A program made the position numbers and the translations under genes. A stretch of DNA of 64,000 bases from Phytophthora hibernalis. Lineage: Eukaryota > Oomycota > Peronosporomycetes > Peronosporales > Peronosporaceae. Positions 33,692 to 46,029 of this stretch are shown here, one piece after another; position 1 is the stretch's first letter; every line of letters starts with the position of its first letter. The stretch covers positions 558,001 through 622,000 of the forward strand of contig JAAKBF010000062.1 of NCBI GenBank assembly GCA_012656075.1, read 5' to 3'. The notes under the pieces are model-generated. The model was not told where the DNA came from, did no database searches, and was given only the letters and a program-made list of their open reading frames with translations.

Positions 33692-33749
33692 GCGCTCCAG
33701 TGCTCAAGTCGCTCCGCTCTCCCGTACCTCAAGTCACCTGTCGACGAAC

Positions 33750-35291
33750 ATGCCATCGGAGACCGACTTCCATGTGGCGCTGACCCCCAAGGGATCAGAC
33801 CACGCGGCTGAACCTCTTGTCAACAACGACGAGGACCGGTCCTTCGGCGAGTACTGCAAGACGCGGTTCACGACGCTCAAGCCGCCCATGACTCAAGTGG
33901 AGAGTCCGTTCAAGGTGCTGGCGCTGCTCGACCGCATGCAGTGGCTGCAGTTCCTCGTGGCCTTCGTGGCCTGGTCCTGGGACGCCTTCGACTTCTTCAC
34001 CGTGTCCATGACGGTCTCGGACCTGGCCGAGACCTTCGACAAGACCAAGACTGACATCACGTGGGGCATCACGCTCGTGCTCATGCTGCGCTCCGTCGGG
34101 TCCGTCATCTTCGGCATCGCCTCGGATCGCTGGGGCCGCAAGTGGCCGTTCATCGTCAACAACGTCCTTTTCATTGTGCTTGAGCTCGCTACAGGCTTCT
34201 GTCAGACCTACACGCAGTTCCTTTGGGTGCGTGCACTCTTCGGTATCGCCATGGGTGGTCTCTACGGCAACGTCGCCGCTACGGCACTGGAGGACTGTCC
34301 TCCTGCTGCTCGAGGTATCGTCTCCGGCATGATGCAACAGGGCTATGCTTTCGGCTACCTCTTGGCCGTCGTGTTCGCTCGAGCCCTTGTCAACACTACC
34401 AGTCATGGTTGGCGTCCACTCTTCTGGTTCGGAGCCTGTCCGCCGGTCTTCATTATCCTTTTCCGGCTGTATTTACCAGAGACCAAAGTGTTCCAGGAAC
34501 GTCAACGAGTGCGTGAGGCGAGTCGCAACATGACCAAGACTTTCGTGGCCGAGGGCAAGATCGCGCTCAAGCGCCACTGGCTGCTGCTCTGCTACATGGT
34601 GCTGCTCATGGCGGGCTTCAACTTTATGTCGCACGGCTCGCAGGACCTGTACCCCACCATGCTTGAGAACCAGTTTGAATTCAACGTGAACCAAGTGACG
34701 GTGACCCAGGTTGTGGCCAACTTGGGTGCGATTATCGGCGGCACGGTCGTGGGCTACTACTCGCAGGTCTTTGGTCGTCGCCTCTCGATCCTTGTCATGG
34801 CGGTCATCGGTGCCGCTCTCCTCTACCCGTACTGCTACGTCAGTGACGAAAGCATTATGATTGCCGCCTTTTTCGAGCAGTTTTGTGTCCAAGGTGCGTG
34901 GGGTGTTATCCCGATCCACCTCATGGAACTCTCTCCGCCGTCCTACAGTGCTTTCGTTGTTGGTACAGCTTACCAGCTCGGTAACCTGGTATCATCGGCT
35001 TCGTCGACCATCGAGGCTTCTCTCGGGGAACACTTCCCGCTACCCGACGGTGAAGATGGTGTTAGCCGCTACCAGTATGGCAAGGTCATTTGTATTTTCC
35101 TCGGTGTCGTGTACGTCTACGTGTTTCTGCTCACGCTCATCGGACCTGAAGCTCGTGGCAAGGAATTCGATGTCAAACACGACCACGATCTGGAGGAGGC
35201 TGCCCACGTTAACCACGAAGACCTCGAGAAGATCCTGAACGGAGACGATATCAGCCCCACAGGAAACAAGAACAAGACCATGAAAGCGTAA
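33750..35291 (+). CDS. JEN1-like monocarboxylate/H+ symporter (513 aa)
   Basis: Major facilitator superfamily transporter of the JEN/sialate-H+ symporter type, expected to import lactate, pyruvate or related carboxylates with protons. A single intact ORF starts at the ATG 33750, 59 bp after an initiator-like element. The MFS loop motif SDRWGRKWPF follows the second helix. WDAFDFFTVSMTV and LFGIAMGGLYGNVAATALED are typical of the family. GFNFMSHGSQDLYPTML contains the N-x2-S-H-x-S-Q-D-x3-T motif that marks JEN proteins. About twelve hydrophobic helices can be counted, with charged cytosolic N- and C-termini (DHDLEEAAHVNHEDLEK). There are no introns and no frame problems, unlike many neighbours. 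The exact substrate cannot be told from the sequence. Confidence 0.93.
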   Translation: MPSETDFHVALTPKGSDHAAEPLVNNDEDRSFGEYCKTRFTTLKPPMTQVESPFKVLALLDRMQWLQFLVAFVAWSWDAFDFFTVSMTVSDLAETFDKTKTDITWGITLVLMLRSVGSVIFGIASDRWGRKWPFIVNNVLFIVLELATGFCQTYTQFLWVRALFGIAMGGLYGNVAATALEDCPPAARGIVSGMMQQGYAFGYLLAVVFARALVNTTSHGWRPLFWFGACPPVFIILFRLYLPETKVFQERQRVREASRNMTKTFVAEGKIALKRHWLLLCYMVLLMAGFNFMSHGSQDLYPTMLENQFEFNVNQVTVTQVVANLGAIIGGTVVGYYSQVFGRRLSILVMAVIGAALLYPYCYVSDESIMIAAFFEQFCVQGAWGVIPIHLMELSPPSYSAFVVGTAYQLGNLVSSASSTIEASLGEHFPLPDGEDGVSRYQYGKVICIFLGVVYVYVFLLTLIGPEARGKEFDVKHDHDLEEAAHVNHEDLEKILNGDDISPTGNKNKTMKA

Positions 35292-35654
35292 TTTCACGCG
35301 TAGTGCTGTTACAAGTTGTAGTAACATCAATAACTTTGACATTCTAAATTGTTTCCGCTTGTGAATGGAGAACTGCTACATGGCAGGCGGCAGGAAATGA
35401 ACGAATTCATGCGCAATGGTTGTTCAGGTTAAATACTTTGCGCGAACGACAAAAATGGGCTTCCTCTTGGTACGCGATCTAGTGTTTCTTGCTAGCGTCC
35501 GACGAGGTGTGGAAGAAGCGCAACGCAATTATGCGTCGGTTTGGCCTGGCTGGAATGAAGCGAGCTACGATGTGCTGCATCACTTGCAATCAGTAGTTGT
35601 CTTGGACAGCACCACCAGCAGCAGCTTGGCCTCTTGAGTAAATGACTGACTTGG
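35292..35654. other. Convergent 3' intergenic region
   Basis: This 362-bp gap separates two convergent genes. An open frame at 35416-35637 has no recognisable content. Confidence 0.45.
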
Positions 35655-36966
35655 TTACGACGATGATATCTTGGTAAGGCGGTAGAAGACGTATTTGTCC
35701 TGGAAAGTAGTGACTGTCGTGGCGATCGGCTCGATCAGGCCCTCGTCCAGGAGCGCCTGTCCGATGAGCACGGCGTCGATAAGGGAGGTGGCGATGCGCA
35801 TCTCGCGGATGACATTCACGGCTTCAGCGCCCAAGAAACAGCCCACAAAGCCCTTGTAGAACAGCAGCTTGTTCTTGCGCTCGAACACCTTGTGCAGCAC
35901 CTTCGCCAAAGCCTGAAGTGATTCTTCCGTCACGAGCGCATGCACTTCATCCGTTGCCGTAGCGAAGTCGTAGTCCACAAGTTCAGTGGACTCGTTCGAG
36001 AGCACAGACTCGCGATAGTTGTTGGCATTGATCGACGCGCGCCTCCGCGTGGCTGTGTCCGAGGCAAAAGCTTCCGACGGATCGTCGTACTCGAGAACCT
36101 TGGTGAATCTGTAAAAGTTGTCCTTGGAGTTGTGGAGCTGGTCGTCTGTGCGGGACACGTGCTCAATGAATCCGAGCCGCACGAGCACGTTCCCGTACCT
36201 GGTAGCCGTCTGGTGGTCTTCGGCAAAGCCACTCACCAACATCTCCCGGACGGCATCGCCTCCCGTAAAAGCTTCCTTGTAAAAGTTAAACCTCGAGTGG
36301 CGCGTCTTGACTTCCAGAGTCGTGTTGAGGAAGCGGCAGAGCGACTGGAAAACTCTTTCGGCAGTCCTTCATGGAACGAGATGTTGATGCTCTTGAGTCT
36401 GTCCAGCCTGGCTTCTTGCAGTGGGGCCATGTCCCCCACCGTTGAGATGGAGCTGGCCATGGAGCTGGTAGTCGGGTCGTCGTCAAACGTGTCGCCTTGT
36501 TCTGCCATCTCCAGCTCCAGGTCTCGTTGCTCGTCCGGGTCGGTGCTCTTGGACCGCAGCAAGTGCTCCTCTCGGTCTCTGTCCACGTCGTGCTCGTCAT
36601 CGTCCTCAATAGACGACGACGACTTGGTCGTGGAGTTCGTGGACCTATCAGCTGCCAGTGTGTCTTCTGACAAGGAAGAGGCTTCAGTGCTGCCGTAACT
36701 GGAGGCAGGTGTGGACCTGGCCGCGTGTTCCCCAAGCTCAGCGATGCTGGAGCTCACGCGCGAGGGCCGTGACGGTCGCTGCGCCTTCTTCTCGAACTGC
36801 TTAAAGTCCACCACGTCCTCCATGGACTCGCGGATGCTCACGATCTTGTCCAGCGCCTGCGTGGTGCGTGCCAACAGCGCGCGGATCTCGTCCTGCGACG
36901 TGCGGCGACTGCGAATCATGTTCTGGAAGCTGGTGGCGCGCTCCAGCGTAGGGGAAGGCCCGCCAT
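35655..36966 (-). CDS. Two-DEP-domain protein, frame-broken
   Basis: DEP domains are small folds that recruit signalling proteins to membranes or receptors. The C-terminal half holds two: one around 36300-36130 (HSRFNFYKEAFTGGDAVREM, then GNVLVRLGFIEHV) and one around 35880-35670 (FERKNKLLFYKGFVGCFLGA, then LLDEGLIEPI). The N-terminal half is a low-complexity, acidic and serine-rich linker preceded by a helical stretch (RALLARTTQALDKIVSIRES). The frame changes at the GG 36360-36361, just before the first DEP, and at the G run 36951-36954 near the start. On both sides the sequence reads sensibly. I chose the ATG at 36966 because it leads into TLERATSFQ after one base of frame correction, but further upstream exons are possible. 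No catalytic domain is visible. Confidence 0.75.
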
Positions 36967-38293
36967 GGAGGAAGGCGGCTTGATGGGCTCGAGCTTGGGG
37001 CCGGTGACGGTGGCGTCCGGCGGCAGCGACGGCTTGGGCGCGGGCTCGAGGTCGCCGCGGACGAGGCGCGAGAGAACTTGCGCATATGCACGACCGACAG
37101 GACTCTGCGACTTGTGACGTCCTCGAAAGTCAAAAGAGAGCAAAAGGACTGGCTTTCTGCGAGCCAGCCGAACCTGTTGGTTTGTATACAGTGATATATA
37201 TAAAATGGAAGGTGAAGTGAGTTTAGAAGAGACGTGATGGTGGAAGTGTCTGTGAGTAATGTGGATGGATGATGTGATGGTAGCAGGTTTGGGAGGTTCA
37301 GAAAGTGAGCCAAGTGCGACGAGGATGCGTTGTTTGGTCCGCGTGGAAAGGAGCGCGGAGACCAGATGGATCAGAGCGGAGCGCAAGCAACGATGTAGAC
37401 AGACGATCGAGGCAATAAACACTGCGGGTTCGCGCGAGCCGACAGCTGAGTGGCTTCGTGCTTCCCGGCCGACCCAAGCCCTGCGGTTGTGCTTGAGCTC
37501 GCTCCTTCCGCCCTCGATGCAACAAATTGTTGCCAGCAATGGGAAGGCTGCGGTACATCGTTACCAATTGTGTCGCCTGGGCTTTCAGTTACCGTCGTGC
37601 GGTGCCTCAACCGCGGACATGTACATGTGCAACAAGTGTGTCCAGCATCAGCCAGCACTGTAACCAGTACATGTACCTGGACCAACAGTGCTGACATCAT
37701 TCGCTTCGGCTGCACGACAGCCTGTCGGAGAGGAGCTTTCCATTTGCGTCACATCAAACTGGGCTGATGGTCCCTTCCGTCGCTGGTTTTCGAGAAAATG
37801 AGCCTCGCCATCGCGAAAGTGCTCGGTGAGTAACAGGTGCTAATAGAGTTCCAGTTCCATCACAACGTGGATGGCATCGGCGCCGGCTCGGACATGGGCT
37901 TGAGGTCAAGCATCAAAAAGCCTGACCAAGCAGAAGTCGACTGGCGGAATGTTTCACTATTTTGTGCATCCGCATTCAGCGCCCAAAACAACAGGTGCCA
38001 TGTGATTGGCTCTAATATGCAAGGAATGTATCCATCTTGTAGACGGACGAAGAAGAAAGCGGCGGCTCGAACTAAAACTACAGATCCGGCGACGGCAAGA
38101 TCCAAACTCCTCTGTCCACCATCCACCAACAGCAACACCAAGCAGCATTCTCCTCCAGTCAGTCCACTTCGCTGTTCGACCCTGTCGCTCCAGGAACGTA
38201 ATCAGATTGTTGAAGTTGCAGGTAGGGACCATCACTCTTGGCGTCCCTCTCTCAGTTTCTCTTCAGTCGGCAAAAGGAAACAAAGGAAACCAA
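36967..38293. other. Intergenic; no gene supported
   Basis: Several open frames on both strands carry no recognisable content. Two TACATGTA-containing palindromes occur at 37617-37628 and 37668-37677. Upstream exons of either flanking gene could hide here. Confidence 0.4.
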
Positions 38294-40346
38294 ATGCACA
38301 CGAGCGTCTCCGTCGGCGAGGAAGACGGCAATGCCTCGTGCTTGCGCATCGGCGCCGCCATGTTCGACATCACGGGCCCCGCGGCCGAGGCCGGCATGTT
38401 CGGCTATGCCAAGGTGGGACAACTCACGTCGGGCATCCACATGCGGCTGCGCGCGCGCCTTCGCCTTCCACGACCCGCAGACGGGCACGTACTGCGTCTT
38501 TGTAAGCGCCGAGCTGGGGATGGTGGCCGAGTGGGTCACACAGACGGTCGTGCGCCGCCTCGAGAGCCACCCGGAGCTGCCGCGAGGCGCCTACAGCCGC
38601 GAGAACGTCATGATCAGCGCCACACATACGCACTGCTCGCCCGGCGGCCTGTCGCACTACTTCATCTACAGTGTCCACCCGCCGCTGCATGGCGCGGACC
38701 GGCAGAATTTCGAGTGCGTCGTCTCGGGCATCGTGGAGGCCGTCGTGAGAGCGCACAGGAACCTGCAGCCGGCGGTTATCCGCGTCGCGACCGGGCTTTG
38801 TCTCGGAGCGTCCGTGAATCGATCGACTGACGCCTATTTGGCCAATCCAGAGCATGAGCGAGCGTGCTACGAGTATGACACGGATAAGACCATGACACTC
38901 TGGAGGTTCGACGGACTGGACGGGTATCCAATTGGCATGATCAACTGGTTCGCAGTCCACCCGACGAGTATGGGCAATTGGTACACGTTGATCACGGGGA
39001 CAATAAGGGCTACGCGGCTTACGAGTTCGAGCGCGAACAAGGTACGAAACACTTGATGGACAGACCGCGCGCATTCGTGGCGGCGTTCGCTCAGAGCAAT
39101 GAAGGAGATGTAAGTCCCAACGTTTGCGGCCCGAGACATCCGTGCACGCAGCACAAAGACTTTGAACGGATGGTTGTGGTGGCAAACGCTCAGCTGGAGA
39201 GTGCGAGGAAACTGTTTTCGGACGCGTTGGCATCGCCCCCGATTGCAGGACCGATCAAGTTCGCGTATCAATACGTGGACTACTGCAGTATCCAACTTGA
39301 GAAACGCTGGCAATTGCATGCGGAGTGTCCGACATCAACGTCATCGGGGTGTATTGGAGTGTCGATGGTGAGTGGGACGGAGTTTGATGGCCGTGGCGTC
39401 CCTGCTGTCAAGGAAGGAATTCGATGGGGGACTTATCCGAGGCTGACGACTTTGCCGGAACTCCAGTCACTGCAGAAGGAAAAGCCCATTATTTTCCCGA
39501 CTGCGCGTTACGGAATGTCTCCGAAAGTGCTGCCACTTCAACTGTTTTCTTTCGCGGACTGCTTGCATATCGCGGCAGTTCCTTTTGAAATGACAACGAT
39601 GGCTGGAGGCGGCTTCGAGCTTCATTACACTCTTCACTCCAAGAACTGCTTCCTGGTTCCAAGGAAATACACGAACCCGTTATTGCTGGACTCTGTAACG
39701 CATATTGCGGCTACATGACCACGCGAGAGGAATATGCAGTGCAGCGGTATGAAGGTGCTTCGACACACTTTGGTCCTAATCAGCTCGTCGCCACGCGCCA
39801 ACAATTTGATATCCTAGCAAAGATCGTACACTGCAAGTCTACGAGCAAGAAGGAGAAAACTGGGCTGTCTCCTCCCACCATCAAGGGAATGGGGGTGCTC
39901 GATTATAACATTCCTGTTATCCACGATGGTGTTGCATCCAACGCTACATTCGGAAGCGTCGTTGCTGGTGCCGATGCTTTGAAGGTATACGGTTGGGGGT
40001 CTACCGTAACAGTTAGTTTTCATGCGGCTCACCCGAAAATGACCTGCGGATTCAAGGCACATTTCTTGAAGTCCATCGTTGGGTGGCAGACAGCAATCGC
40101 AATGAAGGAGGTATTTGGGTACTTCATGTCGATGACGGTGATACGAACACAACTTTTAGTTGGGAGCGACAGGGCACCTTCCGGTCTGTCGTAACCATCG
40201 AGTGGCGTATCCCGGAAATGACGCCACGAGGAAAATATCGCGTTAAAGTCAACGGGGACTGCAAACACTTCCTCTGGAGAACTGTTACTCCATACACAGG
40301 AGTATCATCGTCATTCCAGGTCCGCGGTCCTGGGGCTCCTGCGTGA
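38294..40346 (+). CDS. Neutral ceramidase, frame-broken
   Basis: Neutral/alkaline ceramidase family, which hydrolyses ceramide to sphingosine and a fatty acid. The motifs run in order: RIGAAMFDITGPAAEAGMFG, ATHTHCSPGGLSHY (zinc-ligand histidines), GMINWFAVHPTSM (second His motif), NKGYAAYEFE, FVAAFAQSNEGDVSPNV, TTREEYAVQRYEGASTHFGP and a C-terminal beta domain (TIEWRIPEMTPRGKYRV). The length of about 680 residues suits the family. Four frame changes interrupt it: at the GC run 38449-38458, the G run 38996-38999, near 39606 and the A run 40036-40039. Each lies between halves of a conserved motif and each is explained by a 1-2 nt shortfall. I see no stop codons otherwise, so I treat it as a gene with indel errors. 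No clear signal peptide follows the ATG at 38294, although most homologues are secreted. Confidence 0.87.
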
Positions 40347-40681
40347 CGAGACCCAGCAAAATTCAATTCGGTCTTGCATGTTTGATTAGTATTTGCTTGA
40401 GCGAGTGCGAGTATTTCAACAGATACAGTTTTGCCTAGAAAAGCTGCTAGAATCGAAGACAAACATCGCGCATAATAATGGGAAGCACCACCACTTCAAC
40501 ATGCTTCCCGAAATAGCCAACGAGCTGCTGCAGCCAAACTTTAGCACAAATAGCGTTGAGGAAACGCCTGCGTGGAAGCCATCGCTGCGAAGTTGCACGA
40601 ACGCCTTCCATCACCTGGCACTAACCTGTGCGGAAATCGTTGCTGGTGCTTGATCGAGACTGAAGAAAGAGCTCTGACGGG
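40347..40681. other. Short intergenic region
   Basis: Between the ceramidase stop and the next ATG (40682). Nothing supported. Confidence 0.5.
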
Positions 40682-43600
40682 ATGGAAGAACCTCTTGACG
40701 ACGATCAGCAACAAGGCGAAGCTGAACCAGTTACGAACGGAGATGGCGATATCAAGTCTGCTTCAATTGTCCCGGAGACTGACAACGACGGGTTTGACTC
40801 AGACATGTTTGCATCCTTGATGCAGCAGGAACTCATTGCGTACAGCGTGTCTTGGAATCCATTGATGAAAGTATTGCATGCTTTGGGGGCATCGATGGCG
40901 AAACAGCAGCGAACTCAACAGAATAATTATGATGCCATGAAGAAGATGGAAGACCAGGTTGCTGCTCTTCGTGAAGAGTTAACACACGCTGAAGATGACA
41001 AGCAGGAAGCTGCTGCAGCGATGGAGGCGATACAAAATCAGGTAGGGGAGATGAAGAACCAACTGGAAGAAATCCAAGGACCAACGCCACTGGATGACCA
41101 ACAAGAGCAGCAGGAAGGCGCTGATAGTCAGAAGAACGCACCTGCAAATGGATCAAAAGGAGAAAGTGAAGCAGCATCACCTGTGAATCAATCTCCACGG
41201 TCACCACGTGCGAGTAGTATTGGTAGACAACCATTCGTGACTGCAGAAGAACTCGCTGAGGCCAAGAAAGAACTGAGAAGTGAACTAAAAAGGCCTTAGC
41301 TCGTGTCTTTGGTCAAGATGCCATTGCTGAGACTGGTGAAAATGAAGACGGTGAAAAATTACAGGAAGAAGGCGGGTCTGGAAGTAATGGCGACTCATCT
41401 GAAGTCTTGGGATCTTCGAGAAGCGCTCGATCCCAAGATCTTCAACCTCCAGACGCTCCATTTGCATACGCTGCTGACCTACAGCAAGAAGTGGAAAAAC
41501 TACAAGGGCTACAGGATGCACTTACCGCTCGGGTGACCGAGCACGATCAACTCCTAGATGCGATAAATGGTCGTGTCGGCAAGCTGGGCGACATGTCTTC
41601 GCAGTTGTCTGTTCCCGGAAACGGTTCATCGGGTAGCCCAGGGCATGGATCGAATGGTAATGGCGCAGAATCTTCATCGCACAACGGAATGAACGGGAAG
41701 CAGGACGAGTTAGAAGCGACCATCAACGATATGTTGAACGAGCTAAAGGAATTGAAGGCTGTGCAAGATGAGCAAGATCAGAAACTTCGTGGTCAAGATG
41801 AAGCAGTGGAGAAGCATACAGCAGATATCAAAGCGCTTGTCGATAGTCTTGACGACCTCAGTGTACAGCAGCAAACAGTTTCCTCGATGTACTCGACAGG
41901 TGGAACTACGGTAGGAGGATCGAACGATGGAAGTGGAAGCGACAATACTGCCGCTAGTGATTCAGGACAATCTGGGAAGTCGGGCAAATCGATTGAAGCT
42001 GCCTCACCACCGCAACTTGATCTGTCGCTGGTGTTTACGAAGCTTGCTGATCTCCGGCGTTCGACTGATGCATCGCTGAATTCGTTACAGCAAAGTATTA
42101 AGGGGGTCTCTGAACCACTCAAAGCCAACAGGAGCAGTTGGATGCACTTCGCAACAATATTGTGTTCAACGAACATTTGCAAGCTCACTTGGTGGAGTCT
42201 CGTTTGGCGATGCAGAAGGAACTCTTGGCACGGAACCAAACATTCCAGGATCGCACCAAGCCTCAGTTGGTTGAGTGGCGCAAGTCTCTCGAACTGACGG
42301 AAGATAAACTTTTACAAGGAAACAGTGACGACGAAACGCTCCATGCACTGCAGCAAATGCAACGGTGCTATCACAGGACATTGCTGTCAATAGCTCCGTT
42401 GGTAAACTCGCCACTGAATATTGCCGAAACCCTACAGACGCTCTCGGATGAAGTCAAGCAGCTTCAAAATGCCGTAAGATTGGGGTGGTCCCGCTACGAG
42501 TCACAGATCATAATGGTAATGGTGACGTGGCAGAAGGTGACCGTGAAGAAGAGTATGCACGCAAATTGCGGTACTTGGATGAAGAGATCGACGCGACACT
42601 CCAAGTGAATATCACAACTGAGAAGAAAACGACCCGTTGATCAAGGGGCTGGATGCAATGAGAGAAAGGTTTGTTATCCTCCATTTCTTTTCTTCGACTG
42701 AGGATATTCTACAAACTAACGTTGTCTTGCTATTGTATGTGTCTGCTTCTGTTCATTTAGCTGGAGTTGCTATGGTCAATGTGGCACCGTAACTACAACG
42801 TTGATCGAGGTCAACCCATCGAATCAGTAATAGTTCGAGAAGGTGCCGATGCAAACTCGAATGGCACAGGGGAGACTCATACAACGAACGAGGAACGTCG
42901 CCAGAGCTTCCAACAGCGTAACTTTGATGGCTTGCGAGAAATGGAGCTACGACTTTCGGGTGCCGTTCGACGACTTGCTATGGTCGAAGAAGACATTGAG
43001 CGGTTGAACGCCTTGACAGCCGAGTTCAATGCAGCAAACTACAAAAACCATGGCAATGCGGCACCTGATGCAGGCTCACTCGCTGTCGGCCGACGATCTT
43101 CCTCCACAAACAATCTGAGAACAGAGCTTGTTATGGAGGAATTAGAAACGCTTCGGAAAGAAATGTATGCTGAAATATCTAAGATCGCGGAACAACAAAA
43201 TGAAGGAGGCAACGATGGAAATGGAGGTAGCAACAACAACGGCACTACGACTCTCGTATCAATGGATCGACGTAGTATGGTGGAGGCGGCAGCTAAGCAG
43301 GGCGATGTGCTAACGGATCTCTACTCACAAATGACTGGGAAGGAGCTTGATACTAGATTTTACAATTCACCCGAAGGTCAAAAGCAGTTTTACGAAAACT
43401 TCATCAAGGAAGTCACCAAGAAAGTATCCAGCCAGATTAACACTGAAAAGGGTGGGCAACGTGGGCCTGGTATCGGTGGTGCTGCCAATGCCAATGTTAA
43501 CTATCGATTGCTGCTGGATAATTTTGCACAAAGTTGATGATCGTCTTGAAGACGCTCGTGAATTTACGACTGAGGAGTTGGCTAGGCTTAAGAGAGAGCT

Positions 43601-44341
43601 AATGGAGCAATTGAAGATTCGCTTCGAGGTGGCTCTACGGGACATCCGTGGTGAGTTGATGCTCTTGCAACCGACCGATGGAGACTCGACAGCAATGGGG
43701 ACGAAGCCAGTTATGTGTGTGGCCTGTAGCCGGCCTGTGCCCGTATCAGGCGTGATTCGCGAAGCTGGATCACTCCCCGCCGACCACGCAAATCCGGAGC
43801 CTGTAAATATGGCCATGCCCACTGAATATGTAAGACCATTTCAGCATCGTGCTTTCGAGATTCTGACCAAGCATTTTGCTGTACAGGACTACCGCGGAGA
43901 CGACGAATTCGTGTTCCGTGCTGGGTTTAAAATGCCCGCAAATGATAGGTATCCTATGGAAATACTGAGGAACGGGTGCACCTATCGTGCTAACAATCTG
44001 CAAAACTGACGTTGTGCAGGAAAATCTTGACGCTTCCTTTCCTGACGACTGCCATGCGCAACAAAATGGTTTTCAACAAACCCGAGGGAAGAGGAAACGG
44101 CCTCCACGCCAGAGCCACCTCAATCGTGTCGACAATGTCGTCCGAGAGGTAAGATAAGACAAACGGGCAAGCCCGAGCCACATAGCCAAATGAGCAGATG
44201 GGCTTTTGGAAGGTGGCTTGGCTTATTGCACTCGGTGGCGAACCGTTCGCGTTCTTTGATGCTAATTGTGATTATATTGCGTTGCAGGCGCTGGAGCTCG
44301 ACCGTGCTTCCCGAGGCCGCGGCTTCGATGCAACATCTTAG
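40682..44341 (+). CDS. Long coiled-coil protein (about 1,140 aa), frame-broken
   Basis: Mostly helical and coiled coil, with Gln/Glu-rich heptad-like stretches (MEDQVAALREELTHAEDDKQ, LQQEVEKLQGLQDALTARV, EELARLKRELMEQLKIRFE) separated by Ser/Gly/Asn-rich linkers. Introns are placed at 42669-42760 and 44149-44287; the last exon ends with a TAG at 44339-44341. A Cys pair (MCVACSRPVPV) near 43720 follows the last coil. That layout loosely recalls DUF4795/QRICH2-type proteins of cilia, but I am not sure. The frame changes at short homopolymers: A5 at 41287, A3 at 42121, G4 at 42482 and A4 at 42626. It also changes at T4 43519-43522 and GGG near 43975. The repeated pattern suggests base-calling shortfalls in one long gene rather than several small ones. 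A cytoskeletal or flagellar scaffold is plausible. Confidence 0.72.
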
Positions 44342-46029
44342 TATGAGTACCGAAGATCAACTAACCTAAATACATATTCATGCACAGTTGCAGACGACAG
44401 CCACATTTGCTCGGAATGAGCGCTAGTCGCTTCGCTTACTTGAAGAGCGGATAACACGAATACTGCAGCATGCTCAAGTCGACGCACTGCCTGAGTCAGG
44501 TGCCATGACATCTGTACTGGTTCAGCTGATGGAAAAATGTCGGGATCTACATGTATCAGACAACCGGAAGTATGCGTTCCAGCTGATGGATGCGTGAGCT
44601 TTTTGTAGTGCGCACCTGGCTCGACGTTTGCAGTTGAGCTCCGAACCTCGACTCGTTGCCATCCACCGCTTCGACGCAGCGTGATTGCAAGTCGACCAGA
44701 TGATGGACCGGAACTGGCAATCTTCAGCATACCGGTACCACCATGTGCACCTTGGATATGATCCTGGCAAAATTTCATGGCCACAATCGGAGTTCTCCCG
44801 GAGACTCTCCGCGGTGTCGCCAACAAGTCAACCTATGGATAGTTTACAGTACAGCTTCGTTGTCCACATTCTCGGTTTGTCTATCGACCTTCAAGTACAT
44901 GTACCCGTGAAGCAAGCAAACGAGCTGTCCATGTCTTTCATCAGCAGACCACCCGAGTCGGATCCCGAGGGCGTTGATACGCACGAGCGTGACTTACAAC
45001 TTCTGTACAACTTTGCTGTAACTTTGCAAGTTGTAAGTTACGTTGAGGCGTGGGCCCTGCTGCATCCCCGGGTAGGTTCGCCAATTGAAAACACCTGTAA
45101 TCTCCGCTAGGACGACCAAACGGCGAAGCAGCACGTGCGCTGCTCAGTGGATGACTGCCCCTGACGCACGTCCAGCGTGGCATTTTGCCTCCGTTTTACG
45201 CTGTTCTCCAAGTTGCCAGCGAGCTCGCTAGAGTTAAAGTCAACATGTATTCGAACTACAAAATTTGTTTAATGTACCAAACCGCCGCCATCAACTGCTT
45301 ATTAATACATGTTCTTCGGTAAGTACCACATCGGAACATACACCTGTACAAGTCAGTTGCTGCTCTTACGGGATACATGTACAGTACAGTTCCCAACGGT
45401 GACCGTGGGGTTCCCGTTACGGTGGGATTTAGCCCACATCGCGGGCGAATGGCCAAAACATGTTGTGTACAGTACCACCGCGGCTTATCGGAGACTAACA
45501 TCACATGTAAAGTTACATGTTTAATACAGTACACTTTGTCTTGATGGTGCCTGCGCACCGAATTCGGGACCTGCAAAGTTTTTAGCCTGACCTTTTCCGT
45601 CGGACATTCTCGCTCCACCATCAACACCGACGACGTGGAAGTGTTTGCAAACCCGTCCAAAAGATCGATCTCGCTGGCAGAGGAGCGGCCCGCTTCAAGT
45701 CTCCAGTCGATCGGGACACCAGCTGGAGGCTGGGCAGTATGGATTTGTCGTCGACCTGACCTCTGTACCGCCAATGCGACCGAGGTGTTGGTCCGATAAC
45801 TCGGGCACGGTAAGTTACCCGGCAGAACAGGCTGCAAATCTCACGTGGTTTCTGCTCTCTCTCGCCCCCGCTCCATTTGGTGCCGTACGCCAGTGTCCAC
45901 GCTGCCTTTGTCGGTGTTTGTCTACCCTTCAGTTTGCGTTTTCAGCTTCCGAATCGAGACGTCCGAGTCTTGCGGTGCATCCACCTACCTTTCGGTAGAC
46001 TCTACCAGTAATTGACACGCAATCCGGAC
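44342..46029. other. Long intergenic region
   Basis: No gene is supported on either strand; the largest open frames (44338-44826 on -, 45256-45837 on -) have no recognisable content. There are several TACATGTA-type palindromes (44895-44904, 45374-45381). Inverted arms CTTACAACTT and AAGTTGTAAG lie at about 44993-45034 and could form a hairpin. Confidence 0.4.

Noticed and set aside
33795..34406. Minus-strand ORF of 203 aa
   Set aside because: Antisense to the intact JEN1-like gene; His/Glu-rich composition typical of a reverse-frame shadow.
44992..45034. Hairpin CTTACAACTT...AAGTTGTAAG as an RNA gene
   Set aside because: The stem is 10 bp with a loop of about 22 bases and no tRNA, snRNA or terminator context.
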